Below, in pieces: positions 17,419 through 26,234 of a stretch of DNA of 54,764 nt. Below the pieces are notes generated by a model. That model ran no database searches and was not told the origin of the DNA. It saw only the letters and a program-made list of their open reading frames with translations. Numbering within the stretch: position 1 is the first letter of the stretch; every line of letters begins with the position of its first letter. Made by a program: the position numbers and the translations under genes. Source of the stretch: Vibrio anguillarum (GTDB lineage Bacteria > Pseudomonadota > Gammaproteobacteria > Enterobacterales > Vibrionaceae); contig NZ_JAHGUP010000014.1 in assembly GCF_001989995.2 (NCBI RefSeq), positions 1 through 54,764 of the forward strand. The letters are read 5' to 3'.

Positions 17419-18252
17419 CTATTTGGCTAAGAACTGTTTTGGCGTTAAGCCCATTGCACGCTTAAAGTGGCGATGTAGATGACTTTGGTCATGAAACCCA
17501 GATTCTTGCGCAGCATCTGAAATGGGATGACCACTTCTCAATAGTGTTTTAGCATAACGCAACCGCGCTTGAATTTGATAGGCATGCGGTGGGAAGCCAT
17601 ACATTTTTTGAAATGAACGAACCAAATGATAGGGGCTAACTCCAGCTAGTTTTGATAAATCTTCTAATGAGACATCGGCCTGAGGAAAGTCATCTAAGAA
17701 TTCTTTAACCGTATAGAGCGACTGCTGAATTTTAGTTTTAGGTAGTGAGATAGGAGGACTTTTGGCATGACGTGCTACCAGTTTGGTTAGGGTCGCGTAC
17801 ACTAATGTTTCGCGTAATAGACGGTTACTCGACTGCTCTAACGTATCAAAAACTAAACGAAATTGGTTTGCTAATTCAGGATCGTAGACTACGGGTTCTG
17901 GAAAATAAGGAGCGCATGAGTTAAAGGAACCTAACTCTTGAAGCACGGTACTAAATTGTTCTGGAAGTGGATACATGGCTTTATAGGCCCAACCACCTTC
18001 TACAGCAGAATGGCCATTATGGATTTCTTCGGCATTAACCAAAATAATGCTGTCTTGTGGAGCAATATGATGACCACCGGTGCGGTAAAATCGTTGAGCA
18101 CCGCGTTCAATTACTCCAACCGTGTATCCTTCGTGGCTGTGGCGCGAAAAGTTTTGTGTTTCGTATTGTGCATCGAGAAGCTCAATTCCGCCAAGTTCAT
18201 TAGCGATATAAAACTTGGCTAGTTCTCTCTTTTTGCTTTTCTGCTTGGGCAT
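17419..18252 (-). CDS. AraC-family regulator, likely controls azlCD
   Basis: A 277-residue regulator with an N-terminal cupin-like effector domain (H-S-H-E-G-Y near residue 37) and a C-terminal pair of helix-turn-helix motifs (about 175-275), ending in the usual S-H-L-H-R-H-F-K-R-A-M-G-L-T-P form. It sits directly upstream of azlCD in the same direction, 76 bp before the azlC ATG. The same 16-bp sequence precedes both genes at nearly the same distance, so self-control plus control of azlCD is a reasonable inference. Related regulators respond to amino acids. Confidence 0.93.
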   Translation of the reverse strand: MPKQKSKKRELAKFYIANELGGIELLDAQYETQNFSRHSHEGYTVGVIERGAQRFYRTGGHHIAPQDSIILVNAEEIHNGHSAVEGGWAYKAMYPLPEQFSTVLQELGSFNSCAPYFPEPVVYDPELANQFRLVFDTLEQSSNRLLRETLVYATLTKLVARHAKSPPISLPKTKIQQSLYTVKEFLDDFPQADVSLEDLSKLAGVSPYHLVRSFQKMYGFPPHAYQIQARLRYAKTLLRSGHPISDAAQESGFHDQSHLHRHFKRAMGLTPKQFLAK

Positions 18253-18306
18253 TTCATATCCTACCTTTTTGCAACAACCAGTGTAGCCGATTTATTCAGA
18301 ATGGTT

Positions 18307-18322
18307 TTGTACAAAATTGCGC
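18307..18322 (-). promoter_or_regulatory. putative AraC operator in front of its own gene
   Basis: TTGTACAAAATTGCGC, the second exact copy of the 16-bp element, 55 bp before the AraC start codon at 18252. The matching spacing in front of both transcription units supports an operator rather than a chance repeat. Confidence 0.65.
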
Positions 18323-18383
18323 ATATCAGTGTTATCCACTGAAGGCAAAAGAGTGTCGCGATGGTGCGCAACCTAAACAGATG

Positions 18384-18420
18384 AAATAAAAATGCCGCCA
18401 ACAGTGAACTGAAGGCGGCC
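18384..18420 (-). terminator. Rho-independent terminator of the phosphohexomutase gene
   Basis: Stem GCCGCC/GGCGGC (18394-18399 and 18414-18419), with an inner CAGT/ACTG pairing, followed on the minus strand by a T-rich tract (18392-18384). It lies 34 bp past the stop. Confidence 0.88.
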
Positions 18421-18453
18421 TGTTATTTCGTTGTGCCTATCCGGCAATGAGCG

Positions 18454-20157
18454 CTACAAACTGTGTTGGTGCTCTGCGATGAGCATCGCCATTTGCTCGT
18501 CGGCTTTTTTCTCGGCGCTGGCGAAATCTTCTTCTGCTTCGAAGGTTCCAACGACCTCGTAATAGCATTTCAATTTAGGCTCAGTGCCCGACGGGCGCAC
18601 AATCACTCTCGCTCCACCTTCCAAGTGATAGGTCAATACATCGCTAGCAGGAAGTTGAATCGCTTGCGTTGTTCCATCGGCAATATAACGTGTTAGTGAT
18701 TTGAGATCGTCGATCATGAGCACTTTTCGACCGGCGATTTCCGTTGGCGGTGTGGCGCGAAGCTTATCACCGATCGGCGGTGAGTTAGGGTCTAACTTAA
18801 TGCTACGTTGTGCATTAATGTAAAAACCGTGCTGGCGGTAAATGGTTTCGAGTTGATCCCAAATAGTCTTACCTTGGCTGTATAATTCGGCCGCTAGTTG
18901 TGCAAATGCCACCATGGCCGAAAGGCCATCTTTATCCCAAACGGTTTGCCCTATGGTGTAACCCAATGCTTCTTCATAGGCCAATAAGAACTGCTGTTCA
19001 TCGCTTTGTTGTTGCATCGCCACGTTAGTCAACCATTTAAAGCCAGTCAAGGTTTGGTAGTATTTTGCACCTTTCGCCTGCGCAATATTACCGAGTAAAC
19101 TGGATGAGACGATGGTGTTGCCAACCAACTGCTTTGAGGCATCGGTTTTGGAGAGCAAATAGTCCCCAAATAGTGTGCCAACTTGATCGCCAGTCAGCAT
19201 TTGGTATTGACCATCCGCTCGTTGTACGGCAACGGCAAATCGGTCGGCATCTGGGTCGTTGGCGCAGGCCAGTTGTGCATTTTCAGCATGAGCTAACGCG
19301 ATAACCATATCCATCGCCCCCGGCTCTTCAGGGTTGGGGAAGTTGACGGTCGGGAAACGGCCATCTGGTTCGCGCTGTTCTTTCACACTGATGACATGGG
19401 TAAACCCAGCGTCATGTAGCAAAGTTTCAGCCATCTCAGCGCCGACACCATGCATCGCGGTATACGCAATGGTAAGGCATTGCGGATCAGTGTGGTGGTT
19501 CAACAATGGGCTTTGATTGAGGATACGACGGTAAGTTTGGTAATACTCTTCTGTTAGCCATTGCAAAAGGCCTTGTTGGTGCGCGTTGTCTAACGGCATC
19601 AGAGAAATAGCTCGCGTTGCCGCTAAGTCGATTTCTGCTGCAATACCTGAATCGTGAGGTGGGATAATCTGGGCACCATTTTCCCAGTACACCTTGAAAC
19701 CATTGTATTCGGGTGGGTTGTGACTGGCGGTGACTACGACGGCGGCGGCGGCATTAAAGTGTTTTACCCCAAAAGCGACTACAGGGGTCGGTGCCACTTT
19801 ATGCGTGAGATACACTTTGATCCCCAGCGCGGCGAGTACGGAGGCGGTATCATGTGCAAATTGCTGAGAATCTGGCCGGCCATCATAGCCAATCACCACC
19901 CCACGTGTTTTGGCATTGCTGACTTGCTGAATGAGATAGTGTCCTAAACCCGTCGCCGTTTCTTGAATTACCAGGCGGTTCATACGATTAGGGCCGCATC
20001 CCACCATGCCGCGTAAACCCGCGGTGCCGAACTCAAGGCGTGATTGAAAGCGAGCTTTTATCTCATCTAACTGATGCTGATCGACTAGTGCTTGTAGTTC
20101 TTGGCGAGTTTTAGGATCGGGATCTTTTTCTAACCACTCGGAAACGTGTTGCATCAT
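18454..20157 (-). CDS. phosphoglucomutase/phosphomannomutase
   Basis: A 567-residue alpha-D-phosphohexomutase of the PGM2-like group. The phosphoserine loop is T-A-S-H-N-P-P with Ser145; the magnesium loop is D-P-D-A-D-R; the sugar loop is E-E-A-L-G-Y; and the phosphate-binding C-terminal loop is R-P-S-G-T-E-P-K. It interconverts glucose 1- and 6-phosphate (and possibly mannose or pentose phosphates), feeding glycogen and envelope sugar synthesis. Two Met codons begin the frame; either may be used. It is monocistronic with its own terminator. Confidence 0.95.
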   Translation of the reverse strand: MMQHVSEWLEKDPDPKTRQELQALVDQHQLDEIKARFQSRLEFGTAGLRGMVGCGPNRMNRLVIQETATGLGHYLIQQVSNAKTRGVVIGYDGRPDSQQFAHDTASVLAALGIKVYLTHKVAPTPVVAFGVKHFNAAAAVVVTASHNPPEYNGFKVYWENGAQIIPPHDSGIAAEIDLAATRAISLMPLDNAHQQGLLQWLTEEYYQTYRRILNQSPLLNHHTDPQCLTIAYTAMHGVGAEMAETLLHDAGFTHVISVKEQREPDGRFPTVNFPNPEEPGAMDMVIALAHAENAQLACANDPDADRFAVAVQRADGQYQMLTGDQVGTLFGDYLLSKTDASKQLVGNTIVSSSLLGNIAQAKGAKYYQTLTGFKWLTNVAMQQQSDEQQFLLAYEEALGYTIGQTVWDKDGLSAMVAFAQLAAELYSQGKTIWDQLETIYRQHGFYINAQRSIKLDPNSPPIGDKLRATPPTEIAGRKVLMIDDLKSLTRYIADGTTQAIQLPASDVLTYHLEGGARVIVRPSGTEPKLKCYYEVVGTFEAEEDFASAEKKADEQMAMLIAEHQHSL

Positions 20158-20315
20158 GGTTTCACCTTCTTACATTCATGTTGAATTGATTCTAAATGAT
20201 ATTCATTCTCAATAATGGGGGCGCAATCGCTAAACATCGTTCTTCTTTTGTTTCTCATCACGTGTTGCTTCTCTTTGATTGGTTGCGCAACTGACGCTGA
20301 CAAATTCCTTGTTAT

Positions 20316-21248
20316 CTAGTTAGAGTGATGAAGCGAGAGATGGCGTAAACTGCGTAGCTCGAGCCGCCTAAACAGTAAAGAGAGGCTTAAACATAAACCT
20401 AAGTATGCACCGCCCACTAACAACCATATTTCAAAAATAAGCCCAGAAGAGTTAGCGATTTCTGTGCCAACAAACGTCATTTCTTGAATTGAAATTAGCG
20501 ATACAATCGAAGAATCTTTGACCAAAGAAATTGCTTGCCCAGCTAAAGCCGGCGTGATCGCCGCCAATACTTGAGGGGCAATGACGTATCGGTATTTTAC
20601 CCATCGAGACAGCCCTAAAGAGTGCGCTGCTTCCCATTGACCTTGAGCGATTCCGGCCAAACCTGAACGAACAACTTCAGCGATGTAGGCCGATGAAAGC
20701 ATCCCAATACACACAATTCCAGAGAACAAATTTTCCCATAGATGAGAAGGACCAAACAGCCAATGCTGAATGGCATTGGTTGGCTCATGGTGTTCCCGTA
20801 GTAGGTTTTCTAGGCCCAACAACGGGATCAGTTGATTGGAGACAAAAAAATAAAAAATGAACACGAAAACCAGCGGCGGAATGTTCCTAACTAATTGCAC
20901 AAAAGCGTTAGCCGGAATTCTGAACCACGAAAACTGAGAGTGGCGTGCTACGCCAAGCAGTGTGCCTAACACAAGGGCCAGCACCATCGCCCAGACACTT
21001 AAGCGCAAAGTGGCGACCAAACCTTGAAAGAAATAAGGAATGTCGCCATTGCTGGTGGGAGTGAAAATCAGAGCAAAAGCTTCTCGCCAACGCCAATTAT
21101 AATTCACCCCAAGCTCAGCTCGGTGTGTTAACCAAATAACAAAGCCTAACAGTACTACGAGTAACGCATAATCGAGCTTATTGAGCGATAATCGTAACCA
21201 TGGTTTAAGGCTCCGTTTTTCATACAGCATGGTTTTTGTTCTATTCAC
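20316..21248 (-). CDS. polar amino-acid ABC transporter permease (second permease)
   Basis: A 310-residue HisM/GlnP-type permease. About five membrane helices lie in the C-terminal two-thirds, with the EAA-like loop W-E-A-A-H-S-L-G-L-S and an R-N-I-P-P-L segment. It is the last gene of a four-gene operon, 14 bp beyond the binding-protein gene. It pairs with the permease at 22143 to form the membrane channel. Confidence 0.93.
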   Translation of the reverse strand: MNRTKTMLYEKRSLKPWLRLSLNKLDYALLVVLLGFVIWLTHRAELGVNYNWRWREAFALIFTPTSNGDIPYFFQGLVATLRLSVWAMVLALVLGTLLGVARHSQFSWFRIPANAFVQLVRNIPPLVFVFIFYFFVSNQLIPLLGLENLLREHHEPTNAIQHWLFGPSHLWENLFSGIVCIGMLSSAYIAEVVRSGLAGIAQGQWEAAHSLGLSRWVKYRYVIAPQVLAAITPALAGQAISLVKDSSIVSLISIQEMTFVGTEIANSSGLIFEIWLLVGGAYLGLCLSLSLLFRRLELRSLRHLSLHHSN

Positions 21249-21262
21249 ATCCGCCCCTCAGG

Positions 21263-22120
21263 CTATTGCCCTGAGACGATTTGGTTTTGCCAATCTAGTG
21301 TTGAGAACCAATATTCGTAGCGTTCACTCAACCAGCCGTCATTAGTTCTTTCAATAATCCATTGATCAAAAAAGGCTTTTTTGTCCTCTTCACCTAAGCG
21401 AACGGCAAACGCTTCGTTCCCTTTGGATAACCGTTCATTAAAAGGAATGAACAGTTTGTCACTGTGTTTCACTGTTTCATGCTCAGGTTTAGGGCTTGAC
21501 GCAATCACGGCGTGTGCTTGGCCGTTTAATACTTCTTGAAAGGCTTGTGCATCGTCATCAAATTGCAGAATTTTGGCTTTGGGGAAGGTTTCACGAGCGA
21601 CTTGAACGGTAAATGCTCCGCGTCGCGCTGCGATAGTCACTCGACGAGAGTTGAAGTCTTCAATGGTGGAAAATCCTTTAGCGAGGGACTGATTAGCGGC
21701 AAGTTGTACTCCTGAATGTGAATAGGGAGCAGTGAACAGGACGCTTTTCGAGCGTTCTGGCGTGATAGACATGCCACCGATAATGACATCAAATTTCTGT
21801 GCTAAGAGTGCTGGAATAATGCCATCCCACGCGGTAGGTACAAATTCCACTTTCCAACCTGAATCTTCAGCAAGACGTTTGGCAACATCAATTTCAAAGC
21901 CAATTAGGTCGCCTTGCTTGTCGCGCATTGCCCAAGGCACAAACGTAGACATACCCACACGCAATGTGCCTCGTTCAGTGATTTTATCAAGGCTAGGCGT
22001 TTCACTGGCAAAGGCGGGTATGGAAATGGTTATCCCTAGTAACATAGTTAACCCGAGCGATAGAGCGGCGATAGCCTTCAACCCAGCGCGTTGCCACGCT
22101 TTTGTTGCAGATTGCTGCAT
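21263..22120 (-). CDS. periplasmic amino-acid-binding protein of an ABC transporter
   Basis: A 285-residue family-3 solute-binding protein. The signal peptide ends near residue 39 (A-F-A-S), an unusually long N-terminus. The mature domain begins L-D-K-I-T-E-R-G-T-L-R-V-G, then D-L-I-G-F-E-I-D-V-A-K-R-L-A and the G-G-M-S-I-T-P-E-R motif, as in glutamine/aspartate-binding proteins. It captures a polar amino acid in the periplasm for the permeases encoded on either side. The SD lies in AAGGAGAA before the ATG. The exact ligand is not predictable. Confidence 0.94.
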   Translation of the reverse strand: MQQSATKAWQRAGLKAIAALSLGLTMLLGITISIPAFASETPSLDKITERGTLRVGMSTFVPWAMRDKQGDLIGFEIDVAKRLAEDSGWKVEFVPTAWDGIIPALLAQKFDVIIGGMSITPERSKSVLFTAPYSHSGVQLAANQSLAKGFSTIEDFNSRRVTIAARRGAFTVQVARETFPKAKILQFDDDAQAFQEVLNGQAHAVIASSPKPEHETVKHSDKLFIPFNERLSKGNEAFAVRLGEEDKKAFFDQWIIERTNDGWLSERYEYWFSTLDWQNQIVSGQ

Positions 22121-22142
22121 GATGTTCTCCTTTTAAGGATGA

Positions 22143-22943
22143 TTATTGAGCGCGCCATTGCGCCCCGAGTTTGTGTTCTAACCATGCTGAAAACCCTGAT
22201 AAAGACAGAGTTAACAGTAAATAAATTGCAGCGACGGTAAACCATATTTCAAATGGCATCGCCGTTTCTGAGACAATATTTCTACCTTGAGTGGTTAAGT
22301 CAAAAATAGCCATCACACTGACGATAGACGAGTTTTTAATTAATGACACGACTTCATTGGTCAGTGGAGGTAATGTACGTTGGATAAGTTGCGGTAAGAT
22401 CACATCAACATAGGTATAAAAACGAGAAAGCCCTAATGTTCGTGCCGCTTCAAACTGTCCCTTCGGAATGCTGTTTAAACCACCACGAAACACTTCGGCA
22501 GTATAAGCGCCTTGAAACAGTGCCAAAGCTAAAATGGCGGTAGAGAAGCGATCTAAGCCCAGCACTGGGCCAAACACAAAATAGAGCAGGTATATCTGCA
22601 CCAGTAGCGGCGTATTGCGGATAAGCTCAATATAAATATTGGCCAGCCAACGCCCTACCACGGAATTGGAAAGCTTCAACAAAGCGGTTGTTAAGCCAAT
22701 GACTAGCGTAAAAAATAGGCTGACCGTTGAGATTTGCACCGTAACGGCTAACCCTTCGAGCAGTTCCGCGGGCCACCATTCCCCCTCGTCGTAAAAAGCG
22801 ATGAAATCAGGCACACGATGCCATTGCCACTGGTAACCCATAGCATGTGCGCCAGAATCAAGTAGCCATACCATCCCCGCCAGCAGTAGAACTATCTGTA
22901 CTAGAGCGGAGAAGATCGGTTTTATCAGTACTTTTATCATCAA
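22143..22943 (-). CDS. polar amino-acid ABC transporter permease (first permease)
   Basis: A 266-residue HisM-type permease with an EAA loop ([10 protein letters not shown]) and an R-N-T-P-L-L segment. Its start overlaps the ATPase stop by 4 bp (ATGA), showing translational coupling. It makes up half of the transmembrane channel of the uptake system. Confidence 0.94.
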   Translation of the reverse strand: MMIKVLIKPIFSALVQIVLLLAGMVWLLDSGAHAMGYQWQWHRVPDFIAFYDEGEWWPAELLEGLAVTVQISTVSLFFTLVIGLTTALLKLSNSVVGRWLANIYIELIRNTPLLVQIYLLYFVFGPVLGLDRFSTAILALALFQGAYTAEVFRGGLNSIPKGQFEAARTLGLSRFYTYVDVILPQLIQRTLPPLTNEVVSLIKNSSIVSVMAIFDLTTQGRNIVSETAMPFEIWFTVAAIYLLLTLSLSGFSAWLEHKLGAQWRAQ

Positions 22944-23659
22944 TGGCTCAATATTTGGTTGAGAAACTGTTGAGTTCTTGGGTGTTTTGGCTGACGAAAT
23001 ATCTCTTCCGGCGTAGCGATCTCGAGAATTCTTCCTTCATCCATAAAAATGACGCGATCCGCTACTTTTCGGGCAAAACCCATTTCATGAGTGACGCACA
23101 TCATGGTGATGCCATCTTGAGCAAGATCTACCATGACATCCAGCACCTCCTGGATGGTTTCAGGATCGAGAGCTGAAGTGGGTTCATCAAACAATAAAAT
23201 TTCTGGTTGCATACAGAGTGAGCGTGCAATGGCAACACGCTGTTGCTGACCGCCAGATAATTGCACCGGATATTTGTCAGCTTGGTCAAGAATATTCACT
23301 CGCTGTAAAAAATGGCTCGCTCTTTGTCTTGCGGCTTGCTTACTCAATTTCAGTGTACGAATTGGAGCTAAAATAAGGTTTTCAATCACCGTCAAGTGAG
23401 GGAAAAGGTTGAAATGCTGGAAAACCATACCGATTTTTCCCGCAGGCTGTGTGATGTCGGAATGGTTAGAGTTCAGGGTGATCTTGCCCGCGGTGATAGC
23501 TTCTAACCCATTGACCGTTCGGATTAATGTTGATTTTCCTGAGCCTGAAGGGCCACAAACGACTAAAATTTCCCCTCGACGAACCTGAAGAGTAATGTCT
23601 TTCAAAGCGTGAAAATTATTGTACCACTTGTTTACTTTTTCAAACTCTATCGCATTCAT
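22940..23659 (-). CDS. polar amino-acid ABC transporter ATP-binding protein (GlnQ type)
   Basis: A 239-residue ATPase with Walker [11 protein letters not shown]-loop, signature L-S-G-G-Q-Q-Q-R, Walker B L-L-F-D-E-P and an H-loop in C-V-T-H-E-M. The ATG at 23659 gives the standard family length; an in-frame GTG at 23722 would add 21 residues unlike the family. It is the first gene of the operon ATPase-permease-binding protein-permease. It powers uptake at the inner membrane. Confidence 0.93.
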   Translation of the reverse strand: MNAIEFEKVNKWYNNFHALKDITLQVRRGEILVVCGPSGSGKSTLIRTVNGLEAITAGKITLNSNHSDITQPAGKIGMVFQHFNLFPHLTVIENLILAPIRTLKLSKQAARQRASHFLQRVNILDQADKYPVQLSGGQQQRVAIARSLCMQPEILLFDEPTSALDPETIQEVLDVMVDLAQDGITMMCVTHEMGFARKVADRVIFMDEGRILEIATPEEIFRQPKHPRTQQFLNQILSH

Positions 23660-23768
23660 GGTTGAATATCTTGTTGCTATTTTGTTATCACCTACCTTAG
23701 CAATATCAACGAGATAATGCACCTACGAAGCTCATATTAGCGTTAATTTGTGGGTTCCAGCATAAAGG

Positions 23769-23786
23769 TGTAACTATTTTTTTACG
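23769..23786. promoter_or_regulatory. candidate TyrR box between the ABC operon and aroG
   Basis: TGTAACTATTTTTTTACG fits the TyrR consensus TGTAAA-N6-TTTACA at 10 of 12 defined positions, with symmetric deviations. It lies about 170 bp before aroG, a gene regulated by TyrR in enterobacteria. The divergent ABC operon is an alternative target. Confidence 0.45.
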
Positions 23787-23958
23787 CAATGATAATTCTG
23801 TAAAAAAGTAGCCAATATTGCCTTTTGTTGAAAATAATGATTGAAGTTGTGGTTTTTAGTAGATAAGTTACAGGGGAGAGCCGAAAGCAAGGCTGCGTAT
23901 AGATCCAACCTGTCCGTTGTTCGGTAGGCAGTAGAAAAGAATAAGGAAGAAGTAAGCA

Positions 23959-25011
23959 ATGTTTCAGACTGATGATGTAAAAATTAAACGAGTTAAAGAG
24001 TTATTACCTCCTGTTGCGGTTCTAGAAAAGTTTCCGGCAACAGAAGTTGCTTCTTCAACCACATTTCAGGCTCGAGAAGCCATTCATAATATTCTACAAG
24101 ATAAAGATGATCGCTTATTGGTGATCATTGGCCCATGTTCAATTCATGATCCTCAAGCGGCTGTTGAATATGGAAAACGTCTTAAAGTGTTACGCGATGA
24201 ACTAGGTGATCGCCTTGAAATTGTCATGCGTGTCTATTTCGAAAAACCTCGTACGACCGTCGGATGGAAAGGGCTCATTAACGACCCTTATTTAAATGAT
24301 ACCTATAAAATTAACGATGGTTTACGCATGGCGCGTAAGTTACTGCTTGATTTGACCGATATGGGGATGCCGACAGCGAGCGAATTTTTGGATATGATCA
24401 CACCGCAGTATGTGGCTGACCTTATCAGTTGGGGGGCTATTGGTGCTCGTACAACAGAATCTCAAGTTCACCGTGAACTCGCATCGGGTCTATCTTGTCC
24501 GGTTGGGTTCAAAAATGGGACAGATGGCAATATCAAAATCGCTTCTGATGCGATTCGCTCTGCCAGTGCATCGCACCATTTCTTGTCGGTCACTAAGTAT
24601 GGTCATTCGGCCATCATTCAAACGGCAGGCAACCCTGATTGCCATATCATTCTACGAGGTGGTAAAGAGCCAAACTACAACGCTCAACATGTCGCGGCTA
24701 TCAAGCAGGAACTAGAAATCTCCGGTTTACCACAAAAAGTGATGATTGACTTTAGCCACGCAAACAGCTCTAAACAGTACCAGCGTCAACTGTTGGTATC
24801 ACAAGATGTGAGCGAGCAGATTGCATCGGGTGAACATGCTATTTTTGGTGTGATGATTGAGTCTCATCTTGTTGAAGGACGTCAGGATCTCGTGGATGGT
24901 TGTGCGGCCACTTATGGTCAATCGATTACGGATGCATGTATTGGCTGGGATGACACTGAAGTGGTATTGCGTCAGTTGGCTGATGCCGTAGAGGCTCGTC
25001 GCGCACGCTAA
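23959..25011 (+). CDS. aroG: DAHP synthase, AroG type
   Basis: A 350-residue class I 3-deoxy-D-arabino-heptulosonate 7-phosphate synthase, the first step of aromatic amino-acid synthesis (phosphoenolpyruvate plus erythrose 4-phosphate). Hallmarks seen: G-P-C-S-I-H-D, E-K-P-R-T-T-V-G-W-K-G, A-I-G-A-R-T-T-E-S-Q, and D-F-S-H-A-N-S-S-K-Q. The N-terminus (K-E-L-L-P-P-V-A-V-L-E-K-F-P-A-T-E) matches AroG rather than AroF or AroH, so phenylalanine feedback is expected. SD AAGGAAG. A candidate TyrR box lies upstream. Confidence 0.96.
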   Translation: MFQTDDVKIKRVKELLPPVAVLEKFPATEVASSTTFQAREAIHNILQDKDDRLLVIIGPCSIHDPQAAVEYGKRLKVLRDELGDRLEIVMRVYFEKPRTTVGWKGLINDPYLNDTYKINDGLRMARKLLLDLTDMGMPTASEFLDMITPQYVADLISWGAIGARTTESQVHRELASGLSCPVGFKNGTDGNIKIASDAIRSASASHHFLSVTKYGHSAIIQTAGNPDCHIILRGGKEPNYNAQHVAAIKQELEISGLPQKVMIDFSHANSSKQYQRQLLVSQDVSEQIASGEHAIFGVMIESHLVEGRQDLVDGCAATYGQSITDACIGWDDTEVVLRQLADAVEARRAR

Positions 25012-25044
25012 ATATGGCGTCACTCTATAATATAAAGTGTCAAC

Positions 25045-25070
25045 AGAGCTCCCGATTTGGGGGCTTTTCT
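25045..25070 (+). terminator. Rho-independent terminator of aroG
   Basis: Stem AGCTCCC/GGGGGCT (25047-25053 and 25059-25065, one G-T pair), loop GATTT, then TTTTCTATTT. Confidence 0.85.
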
Positions 25071-25111
25071 ATTTAGGCTTAGACTCAGCCCTGATCGCGT
25101 CACTTTAAGCA

Positions 25112-25606
25112 CTATGGTTGTGAAAAGTGCTCAGATAATGCTGAACGACGATTTTTACTTGGGTCGCCATTTTCATCGTTTTCTACCGTGCTTTCATAGC
25201 CTTGTTTGATAAAGCGTTGTAAAGGCATGACAGGTTCAATACGCTTGAGTTGAGGGGAGTTTGTTGTCCCAGCAAGTTGGTAAATGGTCACACCACTACC
25301 AGTGTTAATCACAATTTTATCCCCATCATATTCAAACTGAGTGCTGACTAAGCGATTATTTCGAAACACGCCATTTGAATTGAGAGTGAGAACCTCAGTG
25401 CTATAACTGGGTGTACCGATTTCGATCCATGAACCATAGACATTTTTAGGGCTTGTATACTCTTGATAGCTCACTAAAAGTAAAGTGGCAAAACTAGCTG
25501 CGATAGTGAACAGCACTATCCAAAAAAGACTTTTTAATACCCACTTTTTTTTCATAGGGTGACCTGAAGAGGCTTTATTTGCATGCGTGAAACCCTTAAC
25601 TGCCAT
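25112..25606 (-). CDS. DUF2850-like membrane-anchored protein
   Basis: A single N-terminal membrane helix (W-V-L-K-S-L-F-W-I-V-L-F-T-I-A-A) leads into a periplasmic domain of about 110 residues with G-S-W-I-E-I-G-T-P, F-R-N-N-R-L-V and a Q-F-E-Y-D-G-D-K-I segment, in keeping with the Vibrio family DUF2850. The start is uncertain: the ATG at 25606 has GGAG 5 nt upstream, while the ATG at 25555 (M-K-K-K-W) with AGG 7 nt upstream would give a more normal anchor. Function unknown. It is convergent with aroG. Confidence 0.78.
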   Translation of the reverse strand: MAVKGFTHANKASSGHPMKKKWVLKSLFWIVLFTIAASFATLLLVSYQEYTSPKNVYGSWIEIGTPSYSTEVLTLNSNGVFRNNRLVSTQFEYDGDKIVINTGSGVTIYQLAGTTNSPQLKRIEPVMPLQRFIKQGYESTVENDENGDPSKNRRSALSEHFSQP

Positions 25607-25924
25607 TCCCACTCCATAACGTAAGCAATCAGCGACTAGTACCGGTAAGGCTAACCAATTAAAACAAGGTTAGAGAGTGGAATATGTCGTGTGGTTTAGC
25701 AAATGTCACACTGGAAAATATGATCTTTTTTCCAAAACTAGTACTAATGGATGACAAGATGAACATTGCACCATGAATTTTGTTGACTTACCGATCAGTA
25801 TAGGTCGCGTTTCACTATTTGTTTAATCCCAATTGCCACTTGTGTATTTTTACGATTTCAGATAAAACGGCTTACAAACGTGTTATTCACCATATTTTGG
25901 TGGTTTATTTTACAAGGAAGAGAA

Positions 25925-26206
25925 ATGATCAAAGAAAACACATACTTCGATGGGGCGGTTAAATCTTTAGGTTTTGCTCACCAAAGTGGTGACAGTTCGG
26001 TGGGCGTAATGGCTCCTGGCGAATACACCTTTGGCACGGCCGCTCCTGAGCGTATGACAGTCATCAAAGGTTCGTTAACGATAAAGCGTTTAGGGGATGA
26101 ACATTGGTCTACATTTAAAGCGAATGAATCTTTTGAAGTCGCTGAGAATTCTTCCTTTGATTTGAAAGTTGCCGAAGCAACAGCTTATTTGTGCGAATAT
26201 TTGTAG
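25925..26206 (+). CDS. ppnP: pyrimidine/purine nucleoside phosphorylase PpnP
   Basis: A 93-residue small cupin of the PpnP (YaiE, formerly DUF1255) family, with G-V-M-x-P-G-E-Y-T-F-G-T, P-E-R-M-T-V and F-x-V-A-E-N-S-S-F motifs. It catalyses phosphorolysis of several nucleosides. The ATG at 25925 has a perfect SD (AAGGAAGAG) and the family N-terminus. It is monocistronic; a two-way terminator follows. Confidence 0.94.
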   Translation: MIKENTYFDGAVKSLGFAHQSGDSSVGVMAPGEYTFGTAAPERMTVIKGSLTIKRLGDEHWSTFKANESFEVAENSSFDLKVAEATAYLCEYL

Positions 26207-26209
26207 TTG

Positions 26210-26233
26210 AAATAGGGCTTAAAAGCCCTATTT
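26210..26233. terminator. two-way terminator between ppnP and a convergent gene
   Basis: Perfect 10-bp stem AAATAGGGCT/AGCCCTATTT (26210-26219, 26224-26233) with a TAAA loop, ending in T on each strand. It sits between the two convergent stop codons. Confidence 0.85.
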
Positions 26234-26234
26234 C

